Positions 35,573-44,833 of a stretch of DNA of 64,000 nt are shown piece by piece; position 1 is the first letter of the stretch; every line of letters begins with the position of its first letter. The DNA comes from Caldilineaceae bacterium (lineage in GTDB: Bacteria > Chloroflexota > Anaerolineae > Caldilineales > Caldilineaceae), in assembly GCA_022824025.1 (NCBI GenBank), contig JAJEBF010000033.1:98036-162035 (forward strand), read 5' to 3'. The notes below the pieces were generated by a model that saw only the letters and a list, made by a program, of their open reading frames with translations, was not told the DNA's origin and searched no databases. Made by a program: the position numbers and the translations under genes.

Positions 35573-36556
35573 CTAGGCGTTGACCGATGTTGTTCTGGCC
35601 CACTCCACCGTCCGGCGAAGCCCTTCACGGAGGTCAACATCAGCCTCCCAACCCAATTCCTTCCCAGCCTTGGAACAGTCCAACCAGGTGGCCAGCACTT
35701 CGCCGGCGGGGCGGGGCATGTAAGAGGGAGAGCGTCGGTATTCGGTCAGGTCGGCGAGAAGGCGATAGACGGTGTTTATGTCGGTAGGGAGGCCAGTGCC
35801 CACGTTGTAGGTTCCAGTCACTTCGCTGTTTAGCGCCATCAGGTTGGCCCTGGCGACATCGTCCACGTAGATGAAGTCGCGCTTTTGGCGGCCATCGCCG
35901 GTGATGCGGGTCGCGTGGTCTGCGAGCATGGCTCCGGCGAAGATGGCAACGACGCCGGCCTCCCCCTTTACGTCCTGCCGCGGGCCGTAGACGTTGGCAT
36001 AGCGGAGGATGACGTACGGCAGGTCGTAGTTCTGATAGTACAACTCAATGTAGTGTTCGCAGCCGAGTTTGTTGGCGCCGTAGTTGTCTTTCGGCTGCGG
36101 ACGGCTTTCCTCGGTAAAGGGGGGTTCGGGAGGCGGAGGCCCTCCTTCTTCGCTTTCGTCGAGGGCCAGGATGGGGGATTTGCCTTCCCCGTAGACGGCG
36201 CCGCCGGTGCTGGCGAATACGAATTTGGCGCAGTTGTAGTCTTTCGCCAGCTCCAACAGATTCAGTGTGCCGATAACGTTTACCTCGGCGTAGGTAATGG
36301 GATCCTCCATGCTTTCGCGAACGTTTGCCAGGGCAGCCTGATGCAGGACGGCCTGCGGACGTTCGGCGGCGAACAGTTCCGCCAGCCCGTCATGGTCGCG
36401 GATGTCCACCTCATAGAGGGGAACGTCAGGTGGGAGATTGGTCCGTTTGCCGGTCCGCAGGCTGTCAGCGGCTATGACATCGTGGCCAGCCTTGCCCAGC
36501 CAGCGGACGATGTGGCTGCCAATGAAACCGGCCCCACCCGTTACCAGAATTTTCAC
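35573..36556 (-). CDS. NAD-dependent epimerase/dehydratase (UDP-glucose 4-epimerase-like)
   Basis: A 327-residue extended short-chain dehydrogenase. GGAGFIGS (7-14) binds NAD, and the catalytic Tyr-Lys pair is Y159-K163 in YGANK. The family acts on nucleotide sugars, epimerising or dehydrating them. An insertion of about 20 residues rich in Glu, Gly and Pro (128-150) lies before the active site and looks unusual. The start is GTG 36556, with TAGGAG about 8 bases upstream on the minus strand. It is upstream of the truncated glycosyltransferase by about 50 bp, so the pair probably served cell-surface polysaccharide synthesis. A TATACT-type -10 lies at 36602-36597. Confidence 0.87.
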   Translation of the reverse strand: MKILVTGGAGFIGSHIVRWLGKAGHDVIAADSLRTGKRTNLPPDVPLYEVDIRDHDGLAELFAAERPQAVLHQAALANVRESMEDPITYAEVNVIGTLNLLELAKDYNCAKFVFASTGGAVYGEGKSPILALDESEEGGPPPPEPPFTEESRPQPKDNYGANKLGCEHYIELYYQNYDLPYVILRYANVYGPRQDVKGEAGVVAIFAGAMLADHATRITGDGRQKRDFIYVDDVARANLMALNSEVTGTYNVGTGLPTDINTVYRLLADLTEYRRSPSYMPRPAGEVLATWLDCSKAGKELGWEADVDLREGLRRTVEWARTTSVNA

Positions 36557-36710
36557 GAAGCGCTCCTATGCAAGAAGTTCCCCTTCACGAAAATTCAGTA
36601 TAAGGAGTTCAGGCGGAAAGGGAAAATCGGGCCGGGCGCGCGGGCGCGGCTGCGGGAGCCTCATTCACTTGCCCGCGACGCGAACAACAGAAGCCCGGCA
36701 TGGCCCGGTA

Positions 36711-36739
36711 TTGGCGTTTGGGACCGGCGACCGTATACT
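36711..36739 (+). promoter_or_regulatory. Sigma-70-like promoter for the amidohydrolase-npdG pair
   Basis: TTGGCG (36711-36716) and TATACT (36734-36739) are 17 bases apart. Transcription would begin near 36746, about 73 bases before the TTG start of the amidohydrolase gene. Confidence 0.5.
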
Positions 36740-36818
36740 TCAGTATCCTGGCGGCAGGCTGGGGAATGCCCGGCTGACCGCCGCCAATCATTCGAGATTT
36801 ACCCCGGGAGGCGACAGG

Positions 36819-38150
36819 TTGGGAATCCTGATTCACAATGCGACTGTAGTCACGCTTGACAGTTCGAACCGAATACTGGCTGATGGCGGGGTCCACGTGG
36901 AGGGTGACACGATCTCCGACGTTGGAGACAGCGGGCAGATGCTGGGTCGCTATCCCAAGGCGGAACGTTGGGATGCGCGGGGCAAGCTGATGATGCCCGG
37001 CATGATTTGCGCGCACACGCACTTTTATGGAGCGTTTGCCAGAGGAATGTATATCCCGGGAGAGCCGGCCAAGGATTTTCCGGAGATTCTTCAGAAGCTG
37101 TGGTGGCCGCTGGACCGGGCGCTGGACCTGGAGGGTGTGCGGAGCTCAGCCGAGGTCTGCCTTGTGGACGCTATCCGCAATGGGACGACGACGTTGATCG
37201 ACCATCACGCGAGCCAGAACGCGATTGATGGGAGCCTGGACGCGATCGCAGGGGCGGTGGAGGTCAGCGGGTTACGATCGGCACTCTGTTACGAGGTAAC
37301 GGACCGGGACGGCCCCGCTGCGGCGCGCGCGGGGATTCGCGAGAACGTGCGCTTTGCTGAGGCCATTGGCCGCTCGTCGCTGGCGGGGCGGATTGCGGCC
37401 ACCTTTGGTCTGCATGCCAGCATGACTCTTTCGGACGAGACCCTCGAAGCCTGCCGAGCGGAAAGCAGCCGCTTCCATGTGCATGTCGCCGAACATCCTG
37501 CGGACGCCTGGGACAGCCTCAGCCGCAGCGGCAAGCGCACGGTGGAGAGGTTGCACGGGTTTGGCATCACAGGGCCGGACAGCATCTTTGCGCACTGCGT
37601 GCATATTGACGGCTGGGAGATGGCTTTGCTGAAGGAGACAGGCACATTTGTCTCGCACCAACCCCGTTCGAACATGAACAATGCGGTGGGCGCGGCAAAC
37701 ATCCCGGCGATGCTGCGAGGCGGGGTGGCGGTTGGGCTTGGGAATGACGGCTTCAGCAATGACATGTTCGCCGAAATGAAGGTGACCGACCAATTGCACA
37801 AGGTGAGCAGCGGAGATCCACGCACTCTGGGCGCAGATAAGGTGCTGCAGATGGCGGTCGCCAACAACCGCACGTTGGCCGGACGTTTTTTCGAGAAGCC
37901 GGTCGGCGTTCTGGCCCCCGGCGCATACGCGGATCTCATTCTGCTCGACTACGAGCCGACAACGCCCATGCACAGCGACAATTTGCCCTGGCACATATTG
38001 TTCGGCATCAGCGGAGGGCATGTGCATAGCACAGTTTGCCATGGTAGGACGCTGATGCGCGATCGAAAGTTGCTTACACTGGATGAGGCGGAAATTGCGG
38101 CCCGAAGCCGGGAACGGGCACAGGAGACATGGGAACGGTTCTGGCAGTAG
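36819..38150 (+). CDS. Amidohydrolase family protein (SsnA/TrzN-like)
   Basis: A 443-residue metal-dependent hydrolase. ICAHTHFYGAFARGM (63-77) carries the H-x-H metal motif (H66, H68); FHVHVAEHPAD, IFAHCVHID and LGNDGFSNDMF supply the later histidines and the aspartate. This set is characteristic of the SsnA/chlorohydrolase branch that deaminates or dechlorinates heterocycles. The start is TTG 36819 with GGGAGG upstream; the frame is open to 36438 but with no family match there. The F420-dependent reductase gene follows after 40 bp, so a common operon is likely. The substrate is unknown. Confidence 0.86.
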   Translation: MGILIHNATVVTLDSSNRILADGGVHVEGDTISDVGDSGQMLGRYPKAERWDARGKLMMPGMICAHTHFYGAFARGMYIPGEPAKDFPEILQKLWWPLDRALDLEGVRSSAEVCLVDAIRNGTTTLIDHHASQNAIDGSLDAIAGAVEVSGLRSALCYEVTDRDGPAAARAGIRENVRFAEAIGRSSLAGRIAATFGLHASMTLSDETLEACRAESSRFHVHVAEHPADAWDSLSRSGKRTVERLHGFGITGPDSIFAHCVHIDGWEMALLKETGTFVSHQPRSNMNNAVGAANIPAMLRGGVAVGLGNDGFSNDMFAEMKVTDQLHKVSSGDPRTLGADKVLQMAVANNRTLAGRFFEKPVGVLAPGAYADLILLDYEPTTPMHSDNLPWHILFGISGGHVHSTVCHGRTLMRDRKLLTLDEAEIAARSRERAQETWERFWQ

Positions 38151-38190
38151 GGCAGACGACGGCAATTCCCCAAGGGGAGAGGAGATTGCG

Positions 38191-38856
38191 TTGACCAATC
38201 CGACAGTCGCCGTAATTGGCGGGACGGGCGAGGAGGGTTCGGGACTGGCGTTGCGCTGGGCCGCCGCGGGCTACCCGATTCTAATTGGAAGCCGAAGCCG
38301 GGAGCGAGCCGTTGCCGCGGCGGAGGCGCTGCGTGCGCTTTTGCCTGACGGCGGTTCGGCGCGGATCGGCGGCGATAGCAACGCGGAGGCTGCCGCGGCC
38401 GCGGACCTGGTGGTTCTAAGCGTCCCGTATGGTTCGCAGGACGGAATTATTGAACAGATACGGGCGGGCTGCGATGGCAAGCCGGTGGTCAGCGTGGTGG
38501 TGCCGCTGAAGCCGCCGCGAGTGAGCCATGTATGGCGTCCGGCGGGCGGATCGGCGGCGCAAGAGGCCCAGGCGCTCCTGGGGGACGGGGCGCGCGTGGC
38601 GGCGGCTTTTCAGAATATCAGCGCGACACATCTGAAGGACCTGGACCATGTAGTCGACTGCGACATTCTCGTGACAGGTGACGACAAGGAAGCGAAGCAG
38701 GCTGCGCTCGATCTGGCTGAGGCTGCGGGAATGCGCGGCATTGATGCGGGTCCACTGGCAAACAGCGGCGTGAGCGAAGGATTGACGGCCGTCCTGATCG
38801 GGATCAACATTCGCAACAAAGTGAAGGGCAGCGGGATTCGGATTACGGGCGTATAA
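38191..38856 (+). CDS. npdG: NADPH-dependent F420 reductase
   Basis: A 221-residue enzyme that moves hydride between NADPH and coenzyme F420. The start VAVIGGTGEEGSGLALRWA (glycine loop) and the following LIGSRSRERA, which reads the 2'-phosphate of NADPH, are typical; VVSVVVPLKPPR and AAFQNISATHL are NpdG hallmarks. Its presence implies that the organism makes or takes up F420, although no F420 synthesis gene is in the window. TTG 38191 is preferred because GGAG (38181-38184) precedes it at 6 bases and the domain begins there. It is 40 bp downstream of the amidohydrolase gene. Confidence 0.9.
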   Translation: MTNPTVAVIGGTGEEGSGLALRWAAAGYPILIGSRSRERAVAAAEALRALLPDGGSARIGGDSNAEAAAAADLVVLSVPYGSQDGIIEQIRAGCDGKPVVSVVVPLKPPRVSHVWRPAGGSAAQEAQALLGDGARVAAAFQNISATHLKDLDHVVDCDILVTGDDKEAKQAALDLAEAAGMRGIDAGPLANSGVSEGLTAVLIGINIRNKVKGSGIRITGV

Positions 38857-38927
38857 CGGCACGGGATGACCGCACGGAGTCCCGGCAGCACCAGTCCACT
38901 TGCAGTTGACCATCAGCTAACCTACTT

Positions 38928-41858
38928 ATGAGCATCAGAGACGTCATCGCCGAGTTGCGGCGGGACCGCGGCTTCATGGCCAACGTCACCGCGTGGGAAA
39001 CATTGCCTGCGCGGACGGGGCGCTATGGGGAAATGCCGGCAGCGCTGCATCCGGCAGTGAGGGGGGCGCTCGTTGGACGCGGAATGGAGCGGCTCTACAG
39101 CCATCAGGCCGAGGCGGTTACCCTTGCCCTGGAGGGAGGGCAATCGGTCGCGGTCGTGACGCCGACTGCAAGCGGCAAGACGCTGTGTTACATGCTGCCG
39201 GTTCTGCATGCGTTGCTTCAGGACGCCGAGGCAACGGCACTCTTCCTTTTTCCCACGAAGGCGCTGGCCCACGATCAGCTGGCAGAGATCCACGAATGGA
39301 TAGCCGAGTTGAAGGACGGGGGTCATTTCGGCGCGGATGGGAGAAGGGAGACGGGCGGCGCCGGTTCATCCGTCCTGGTTGCCGGCCAGATTGCGGCGGC
39401 CTATGACGGCGATACGCCGAGCGCGCAACGGCGTCCGATCCGGCAGAATGCGAGGCTGATACTGACGAATCCGGATATGCTTCACGCGGGGATATTGCCC
39501 CATCATGGGGATTGGGAGCGTATTCTTTCGGGTCTGCGCTATGTGGTCATAGACGAAATGCACAGCTATCGCGGTGTATTCGGCAGCCACGTGGCGAATG
39601 TGCTGCGGCGGCTGCGGCGGGTCGCGGCCCACTATGGGGCGCGTCCGCAGTTCTTGCTGACGAGCGCAACGATCGCCAATCCACAGCAGCTGGCTGAAAG
39701 CCTTACCGAAGACACTGTCCGCGTGATCGACGACAACGGGGCGCCGCAGGGGAGCAAGCACATTGTATTGTATGCGCCGCCCCTTTACGATCCGATTCAG
39801 GGTCTGCGGCGCAGCAGCGTTTTGGAGAGCCAGGAACTGGCCGTTCGTTTTTTGCGAGGCGGTTTGCAGACGATTGTTTTCGGTCGCGCCCGCCTGACCG
39901 TGGAACTGCTTCTCAGCTATATACGGGAACGGCTGCAGGGCGATGGCGATGAGGAGGGGGGCAATCCTGTGCCTTTTCGACCGCGGTCGGTGCGCGGGTA
40001 CCGAGGAGGCTATCTGCCCCGAGAACGCCGCGAAATTGAGGCGGGTCTACGGACAGGCAGAGTGCGGGGCGTGGTCGCCACGAATGCGCTGGAATTAGGG
40101 ATTGACATTGGCCAGCTGGAGGCGGCGGTGATTTGCGGCTACCCGGGAACGATTGCGGCGGCGTGGCAGCAGTGGGGGCGGGTGGGACGCACGACGGGAG
40201 AATCTGTGGCGGTCCTGGTGGCAACTGCCGGGGCGCTGGACCAGTATATTGTCAGCAATCCGCAGTTCTTGCTGCGGCGGTCACCTGAGAGGGCATTTGC
40301 CGACGCGGACAATCTGGCGCTGCTGGTGGACCAGATGCGCTGCGCGGCGTTTGAGCTCCCCTTTGTGGAGGGGGACCGGTTCGGGCGTTCTCCCTATTCC
40401 AGTGAGGTGCTCGAACTTCTAGTCGAAGAGGAGAGCTTGCAGCGGTTTGGCAACCGCTTCCTGTGGCGCGGAGACGGCTATCCCTCCCGCCAGTTCAGTC
40501 TGCGCAGCGCCGGCGGGGATCCTGTTGTTGTTCAGGCGGGCGCCAGAGAGGGTGGTTCCCAGGCGGGCGGCGGAGGCCGACGAGATGTGGCGGCGACGCG
40601 GACGGCGGCCGATGGCCGGCAGGCTCCTGGCAGTGAGGAAGGCGCGTTCACAGTGATCGGGGAGGTAGACGCGTCCAGCGCGCCGCTCCAGATCCATGAG
40701 GGGGCGGTCTACATGCATGAAGGCCGCAGCTACCTGGTGGAAAGGCTGGATTTGGAGGAAAGACTGGCCTGGGTTTGGCCTGCGGAGGTCGAGTTTTACA
40801 CAGAAGCCAGTACGGAGACCGAGATTGAGGTAGAGTCGGTCGGGGAGAGCCGTGCGGCCGGCGGGGCGCAGCTGGGGTACGGTGAAGTGATCGTAACCTC
40901 ACAGGTAACGCAGTACCGCAGAGTGCGGCGCTTCACGCATGAGAATCTGGGCGTGCTGCCGCTTGACTACCCGCCCACCACGCTGGATACCGCGGCCTAT
41001 TGGGTGGAGGTGACGGCTGAAGCGCAGAAGGCGCTGATGGAGGCGGGGGACTGGCGGGATTCCCCCAATGACTACGGGCCCGACTGGCAGGCGCAGCGCG
41101 CCAAGACGCGTGAGAGGGACGGCTTCCGCTGCGCCGAATGCGGCGCGGCGGAGCCAGGCAATCGCCAGCACGACGTGCATCATCGGGTCCCTTTCCGCGT
41201 CTTCAACTATATTCCTGGACTCAACAGAAATGACCGGGAGGCAAACCGGCTGAGCAACCTCGTATTGCTGTGCCGGCGCTGTCATCACCGGCTGGAGGCG
41301 GGTGTGCGGGCGCGGACGGGCATGGACGGGGTCGCTTACGCGCTGGGCAATCTGGCTCCCCTGCATTTGATGTGCGACCGGCGGGATATTGGGGTTGCGA
41401 TCATCCGTGAGCAGGAGGAGCGAGGGCTGCTTCCTCAGGCCGCGCCGTCTGTTTCCCACGCCGCGGAGGGGGAACAGGCCGGCCCCCGCGTCTACATTTA
41501 CGAGAGCGTGCCGGCGGGGATCGGTTTTAGCGCGCAGTTGTATGCCCGGCACGACGAGCTGATGGCGGGAACGGCCGAACTGATCCGCCGCTGCGCTTGC
41601 CGCTTCGGATGTCCCGCGTGTGTGGGGCCCGTGTTGCTGGTGGACAGCGGGCAGTTTTCCGGCGTGCCGAGTTCCGCTCACGCGCCAGCGGTTCGGGAGA
41701 CAGGTCACACAGGTCAGGAGGTTTCGTTCTGGGAGAGGGCGGCGGACCCGAACACGTCCCAAGGCGGAACGCAAGTCAGCGGGCAGGCGGAGCCGAGGCC
41801 GCTGCTGGAAACGAAGAAGCTGGCGCTGGCGCTGCTGGCTGCGCTGGCGGACGGCTGA
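38928..41858 (+). CDS. DEAD/DEAH-box helicase with DUF1998 and inserted HNH domain
   Basis: A 976-residue SF2 helicase of the YprA/MrfA group. Walker A TPTASGKT and VVIDEMHSYRG (DEMH box) make the first RecA lobe, and TNALELGIDIG with QQWGRVGRT the second. The C terminus carries a Cys cluster (RRCACRFGCPAC, about 889-900) typical of DUF1998. Between them, about residues 725-790, lies an HNH nuclease-like domain: CAEC, HDVHHRV, RLSNLVLLCRRCHH. The family acts in DNA repair (B. subtilis MrfA, mitomycin repair) or antiviral defence. ATG 38928 has no clear Shine-Dalgarno. Whether the HNH insertion is catalytic is not known. Confidence 0.88.
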   Translation: MSIRDVIAELRRDRGFMANVTAWETLPARTGRYGEMPAALHPAVRGALVGRGMERLYSHQAEAVTLALEGGQSVAVVTPTASGKTLCYMLPVLHALLQDAEATALFLFPTKALAHDQLAEIHEWIAELKDGGHFGADGRRETGGAGSSVLVAGQIAAAYDGDTPSAQRRPIRQNARLILTNPDMLHAGILPHHGDWERILSGLRYVVIDEMHSYRGVFGSHVANVLRRLRRVAAHYGARPQFLLTSATIANPQQLAESLTEDTVRVIDDNGAPQGSKHIVLYAPPLYDPIQGLRRSSVLESQELAVRFLRGGLQTIVFGRARLTVELLLSYIRERLQGDGDEEGGNPVPFRPRSVRGYRGGYLPRERREIEAGLRTGRVRGVVATNALELGIDIGQLEAAVICGYPGTIAAAWQQWGRVGRTTGESVAVLVATAGALDQYIVSNPQFLLRRSPERAFADADNLALLVDQMRCAAFELPFVEGDRFGRSPYSSEVLELLVEEESLQRFGNRFLWRGDGYPSRQFSLRSAGGDPVVVQAGAREGGSQAGGGGRRDVAATRTAADGRQAPGSEEGAFTVIGEVDASSAPLQIHEGAVYMHEGRSYLVERLDLEERLAWVWPAEVEFYTEASTETEIEVESVGESRAAGGAQLGYGEVIVTSQVTQYRRVRRFTHENLGVLPLDYPPTTLDTAAYWVEVTAEAQKALMEAGDWRDSPNDYGPDWQAQRAKTRERDGFRCAECGAAEPGNRQHDVHHRVPFRVFNYIPGLNRNDREANRLSNLVLLCRRCHHRLEAGVRARTGMDGVAYALGNLAPLHLMCDRRDIGVAIIREQEERGLLPQAAPSVSHAAEGEQAGPRVYIYESVPAGIGFSAQLYARHDELMAGTAELIRRCACRFGCPACVGPVLLVDSGQFSGVPSSAHAPAVRETGHTGQEVSFWERAADPNTSQGGTQVSGQAEPRPLLETKKLALALLAALADG

Positions 41859-41998
41859 ACTGTCTTGCTCAGGCGCCTCCAACAGGCCGAGCCATCGCAG
41901 AAAGCCGTGGATAGGACCCGAGGGCCCGAGGGCCGGCAAAGAGGGATAGAGACCTGTCTGGCTTGGCTCCTCTATTCCCCGCGTTCACACATCCAGTT

Positions 41999-42631
41999 TC
42001 AACTGAGTAGCCGTGCGTCTGTGCGCAGAGGCGCGAACGAGCGGCGGTGCGCCGGGCAGGGGCCGCGCTCTTCGATGGCGGCCAAATGGGCCGCAGCGGC
42101 GTAGCCCTTGTGGCTGTGGAAGCCGTAGGCGGGGAACCGCTCATGCAGCTGGCGCAGGAGCCGGTCGCGGTGGACCTTGGCCAGAATGGAGGCGGCGGCG
42201 ATGGAGACGATGCGCAGGTCGCCCTTGGTGAAGCTCTGCTGGGGAATATTGAGGGAATTGAGCCGGACCCAGTCGAGCAGGAGGTGATCGGGAGGCGGGG
42301 ACAGATTCCCGACGGCGCGGCGCATCGCCAGACGCGTGGCGGGGGCGATGCCGATGGCGTCGATTTCGGCGGCGGAGGCGAGCCCGATGGACGAATCGGC
42401 GGCCTGGGCCAGGATTTGTTCGGCCAGTTCTTCGCGTCGTTTGGGTGGAAGCAGTTTGCTATCCCGGACCGCGGCCCACAGCCCATCGCGTCGCGTGTTT
42501 ACAGCCAGAATGACAGCGCCGGCGACGACCGGCCCCGCCAGGGCTCCGCGCCCGGCTTCATCGAGGCCGGCGACGCGTATGAACCCTGTGCGCCAGAGCT
42601 TTCTCTCCTCGTCAAGGGATGGATAGACCAT
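41999..42631 (-). CDS. rnhB: Ribonuclease HII
   Basis: A 210-residue type 2 RNase H that nicks RNA embedded in DNA. The GLDEAGRGALAGPVVAGAV block (22-40) supplies the first Asp and Glu, LLLDWVRLN the third aspartate, and SIAAASILAKVHRDR the last. The C-terminal HSHKGYAAAAHL is also family-typical. It is the last gene of the long minus-strand run that starts with tkt or the ABC exporter. An alternative frame on the same strand and a plus-strand frame are shadows. Confidence 0.93.
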   Translation of the reverse strand: MVYPSLDEERKLWRTGFIRVAGLDEAGRGALAGPVVAGAVILAVNTRRDGLWAAVRDSKLLPPKRREELAEQILAQAADSSIGLASAAEIDAIGIAPATRLAMRRAVGNLSPPPDHLLLDWVRLNSLNIPQQSFTKGDLRIVSIAAASILAKVHRDRLLRQLHERFPAYGFHSHKGYAAAAHLAAIEERGPCPAHRRSFAPLRTDARLLS

Positions 42632-42676
42632 CTTCGGCTTTCGGTTCGCTTCGTCAATCTCTTTGCGGCAGGGCCG

Positions 42677-43402
42677 CTACTTCCAGAGTGTTTCAACATC
42701 CTGGCGAGGTTGGAAGCCGAGGATACGCTTGGTCTTCTCGTTGGTGAATTTGCCATGGGGCATGTCTGCAAAGACGTAAAAGACTTCAAAATTCGAGGGC
42801 AGGGCGTTGAGTTCGATGTCCAGCCCAAGGGTGAAGACTTCGGCGGCGTTTTCCCAAGAGATGACAAAGGGGGCATAGTGTTCGCCGGGTTGAATTGCCT
42901 CCGGGTCTTTGAAGTTGTAGAAGAGATAGGTCTGCACGTTGATGTCGTGGTGCTGGGTAAAGACGCGGCAGATTTCCAGCCCCATCGACTTGGTGATGGC
43001 GTAGATGTTGGTGCCTGACTGGGGCGGGATGTCGGGGCCGATTCCAAAATCGAAACACTCGGTGACGTTGGGGCCGGCAACGGTGAAATGCGGGCCGGTG
43101 TTGATGACGCGGCGGATATTGTGTGTGACCGCCGCTTGCATCATGTTGTAGCAGCCGCGGGTGCTTACATCCCAGGCGATGCGGCGATCGCGGCGCAGGA
43201 CTGAGAGGTTGACGATGGCATCCATGCCCTCGGCTGCGGCGACGACGCCGTCCAGGTCGGCTGCGTCGAGGTGGAGGAATTCGCCGGGCAGATCGTCTTC
43301 CGGCGGGTTGACATCGGTGATGCGCAGGTTGTGGGCGGGGGCGAGCTCGCGGGCGACGTACGGCCCGAGCATGCCCGTGCCGCCGAGGATGAGTACGTTC
43401 AT
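42677..43402 (-). CDS. NAD-dependent epimerase/dehydratase (SDR)
   Basis: A 241-residue extended SDR. The Rossmann start is ILGGTGMLG (5-13), and YAITK provides the Tyr-Lys pair. It is short: the usual 300-residue substrate domain is reduced. ATG 43402 overlaps the stop of the upstream gene by four bases (ATGA), so the two are translationally coupled. Its partner upstream is a related protein that has lost the motifs (see 43399-44013). The substrate is unknown; a nucleotide sugar is likely by family. Confidence 0.85.
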   Translation of the reverse strand: MNVLILGGTGMLGPYVARELAPAHNLRITDVNPPEDDLPGEFLHLDAADLDGVVAAAEGMDAIVNLSVLRRDRRIAWDVSTRGCYNMMQAAVTHNIRRVINTGPHFTVAGPNVTECFDFGIGPDIPPQSGTNIYAITKSMGLEICRVFTQHHDINVQTYLFYNFKDPEAIQPGEHYAPFVISWENAAEVFTLGLDIELNALPSNFEVFYVFADMPHGKFTNEKTKRILGFQPRQDVETLWK

Positions 43403-44013
43403 TGTGGTCTCTCCCCTACATGGGTGATCGAAAGGGCGTGTGGGGCGGTGGAATCGTTTGACCTGCAGCTTGCGGTGAGCGGAACGGGCTGGGCGAGGGC
43501 TTCGCTCACCGCGTCGGCGACAGTCTTGTTGGAGACGTCGCCCAGGCGCAGGATTTTGATACCCAGACTGCCTTCGCGGGCGAACTCGCGGCTGATTTGC
43601 TCGGCAAGATGTGCGCTGAGGGTTGGCGGCAGGGTATCAGGCAGCGGCCGCCAGGTTTCTCGGACGCGGTAGCCGGGGGGATAGGCGGCCATAAGTTCGA
43701 GCGTGCTGAGCAGGATGACCTGGGAGATGCCCTCCTCGGCGGCGGCCATGAGCAGGTTGTAGGTGCCGCGGGTGGCGGCGTCGAGTTGCGCGTTTGCGTC
43801 CTCCCCGGTCAGGGGTTCCACGGAATGGACGATGGCGTCGATGTCCCGCGTGAGCAGGTTGGTCGAGCGGTCGTGGCCCAGCGCGGAGAGCACGAATTCG
43901 TGCTCAGTTTCGACATGCGTCCGCTCGGTGAGCCTGATTTCGTGGCGGTCGGCGAGGTGGTCGGCCAAGGCCGCGCTGCGATCATGGCTGGCCGAGGTGA
44001 TCAGTATCCGCAT
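43399..44013 (-). CDS. Degenerate SDR-like protein lacking cofactor and catalytic motifs
   Basis: A 204-residue protein that keeps SDR-like features (LLMAAAEEGISQVILLSTLEL, then LGIKILRLGDVSNK) but not the key residues. The glycine loop reads TSASHDRS instead of GxxGxxG, and the YxxxK position reads LSAHL. It therefore cannot bind NAD or catalyse in the usual way. AAGGAGG precedes ATG 44013. The stop overlaps the start of the intact SDR gene, so it may act as a non-catalytic subunit. Alternatively it is a decaying duplicate. Confidence 0.7.
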   Translation of the reverse strand: MRILITSASHDRSAALADHLADRHEIRLTERTHVETEHEFVLSALGHDRSTNLLTRDIDAIVHSVEPLTGEDANAQLDAATRGTYNLLMAAAEEGISQVILLSTLELMAAYPPGYRVRETWRPLPDTLPPTLSAHLAEQISREFAREGSLGIKILRLGDVSNKTVADAVSEALAQPVPLTASCRSNDSTAPHALSITHVGERPQ

Positions 44014-44033
44014 AGAGTTTCCTCCTTGAGTGT

Positions 44034-44819
44034 TCAGGCCGACGCGCCGGAATAGAAGCGGATTCCCACCCGCCAGAACCAGCGGGAGACCAGGAGTAGG
44101 GCGGCGGCCAGGGCGATGGTACCGAGGAGAGTTGAAGTGGTGATGCGCCCGCTGACGGCGGAGGCGGGCACAGTGGTGGCGAAGGCAACCGGGACGAGAA
44201 AGGTCAACACGGAGCGAAGCCAGGCGGGATAGATACTGACGGGCCAGCGGCCCGCCTGCCACATGCTCATAAAGATGACCTGGATGTTTTCGACCTTCAC
44301 GAACCAGAATGCGCAGGTGCTGAGCATAAGCCAGAAACTGTAGACGATCAAGCCGCCGCACAGGAGTGTGACGGCGAAGACCGCAGTCTCGACAAGTCCG
44401 AGGCGGGTTCCGAGCCGGACAAGCGCGGTAGCGAGCACCGGCAGGGCGATGAGCACATCGACCAGGCGCCAGATTTCAATGCGTTGGATGCTGACGAGGA
44501 CCTGGGAGTCGGCGGGTTTTGTGAGGGTGAAGTCGAGCGTGCCCTGGCGAACCTGGTCCATGAATTGGGTCATGGAGGGTCGGATGATGGTGCGAATGAG
44601 GCCGCCGATGAGGAAGTAGACGCCGATCAGGGCGAGGAGCTCTTCGGGCCGCCAGCCGCCCAGCGTGTCGGTATGGCTGAAGACGACGGCCAGCCCGCCA
44701 AGGGCGACGCTCAGATCGAGGGCGGACTGGATCATATTGATCCAGAAGTTGGCCCGGTATTCGAGTTCACCGAGGATGCCGACGCGGACGTAGGTGGCGA
44801 AAAGGCGAAAGTAGAACAT
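44034..44819 (-). CDS. ABC-2 family transporter permease
   Basis: A 261-residue integral membrane protein of the ABC-2 type (PF06182-like, COG3694 group). Six membrane segments are visible; LLALIGVYFLIGGLIRTIIRP and QGTLDFTLTKPADSQVLVS are group-specific blocks. The N terminus (FATYVRVGILGELEYRANFW) resembles that of the paired permease. Starting ATG 44819 lies 14 bp after the stop of that gene. With the ATPase at 45749 it should form an exporter for a lipid, sugar or peptide. Substrate unknown. Confidence 0.85.
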   Translation of the reverse strand: MFYFRLFATYVRVGILGELEYRANFWINMIQSALDLSVALGGLAVVFSHTDTLGGWRPEELLALIGVYFLIGGLIRTIIRPSMTQFMDQVRQGTLDFTLTKPADSQVLVSIQRIEIWRLVDVLIALPVLATALVRLGTRLGLVETAVFAVTLLCGGLIVYSFWLMLSTCAFWFVKVENIQVIFMSMWQAGRWPVSIYPAWLRSVLTFLVPVAFATTVPASAVSGRITTSTLLGTIALAAALLLVSRWFWRVGIRFYSGASA

Positions 44820-44833
44820 GGTATCAATGGGAA

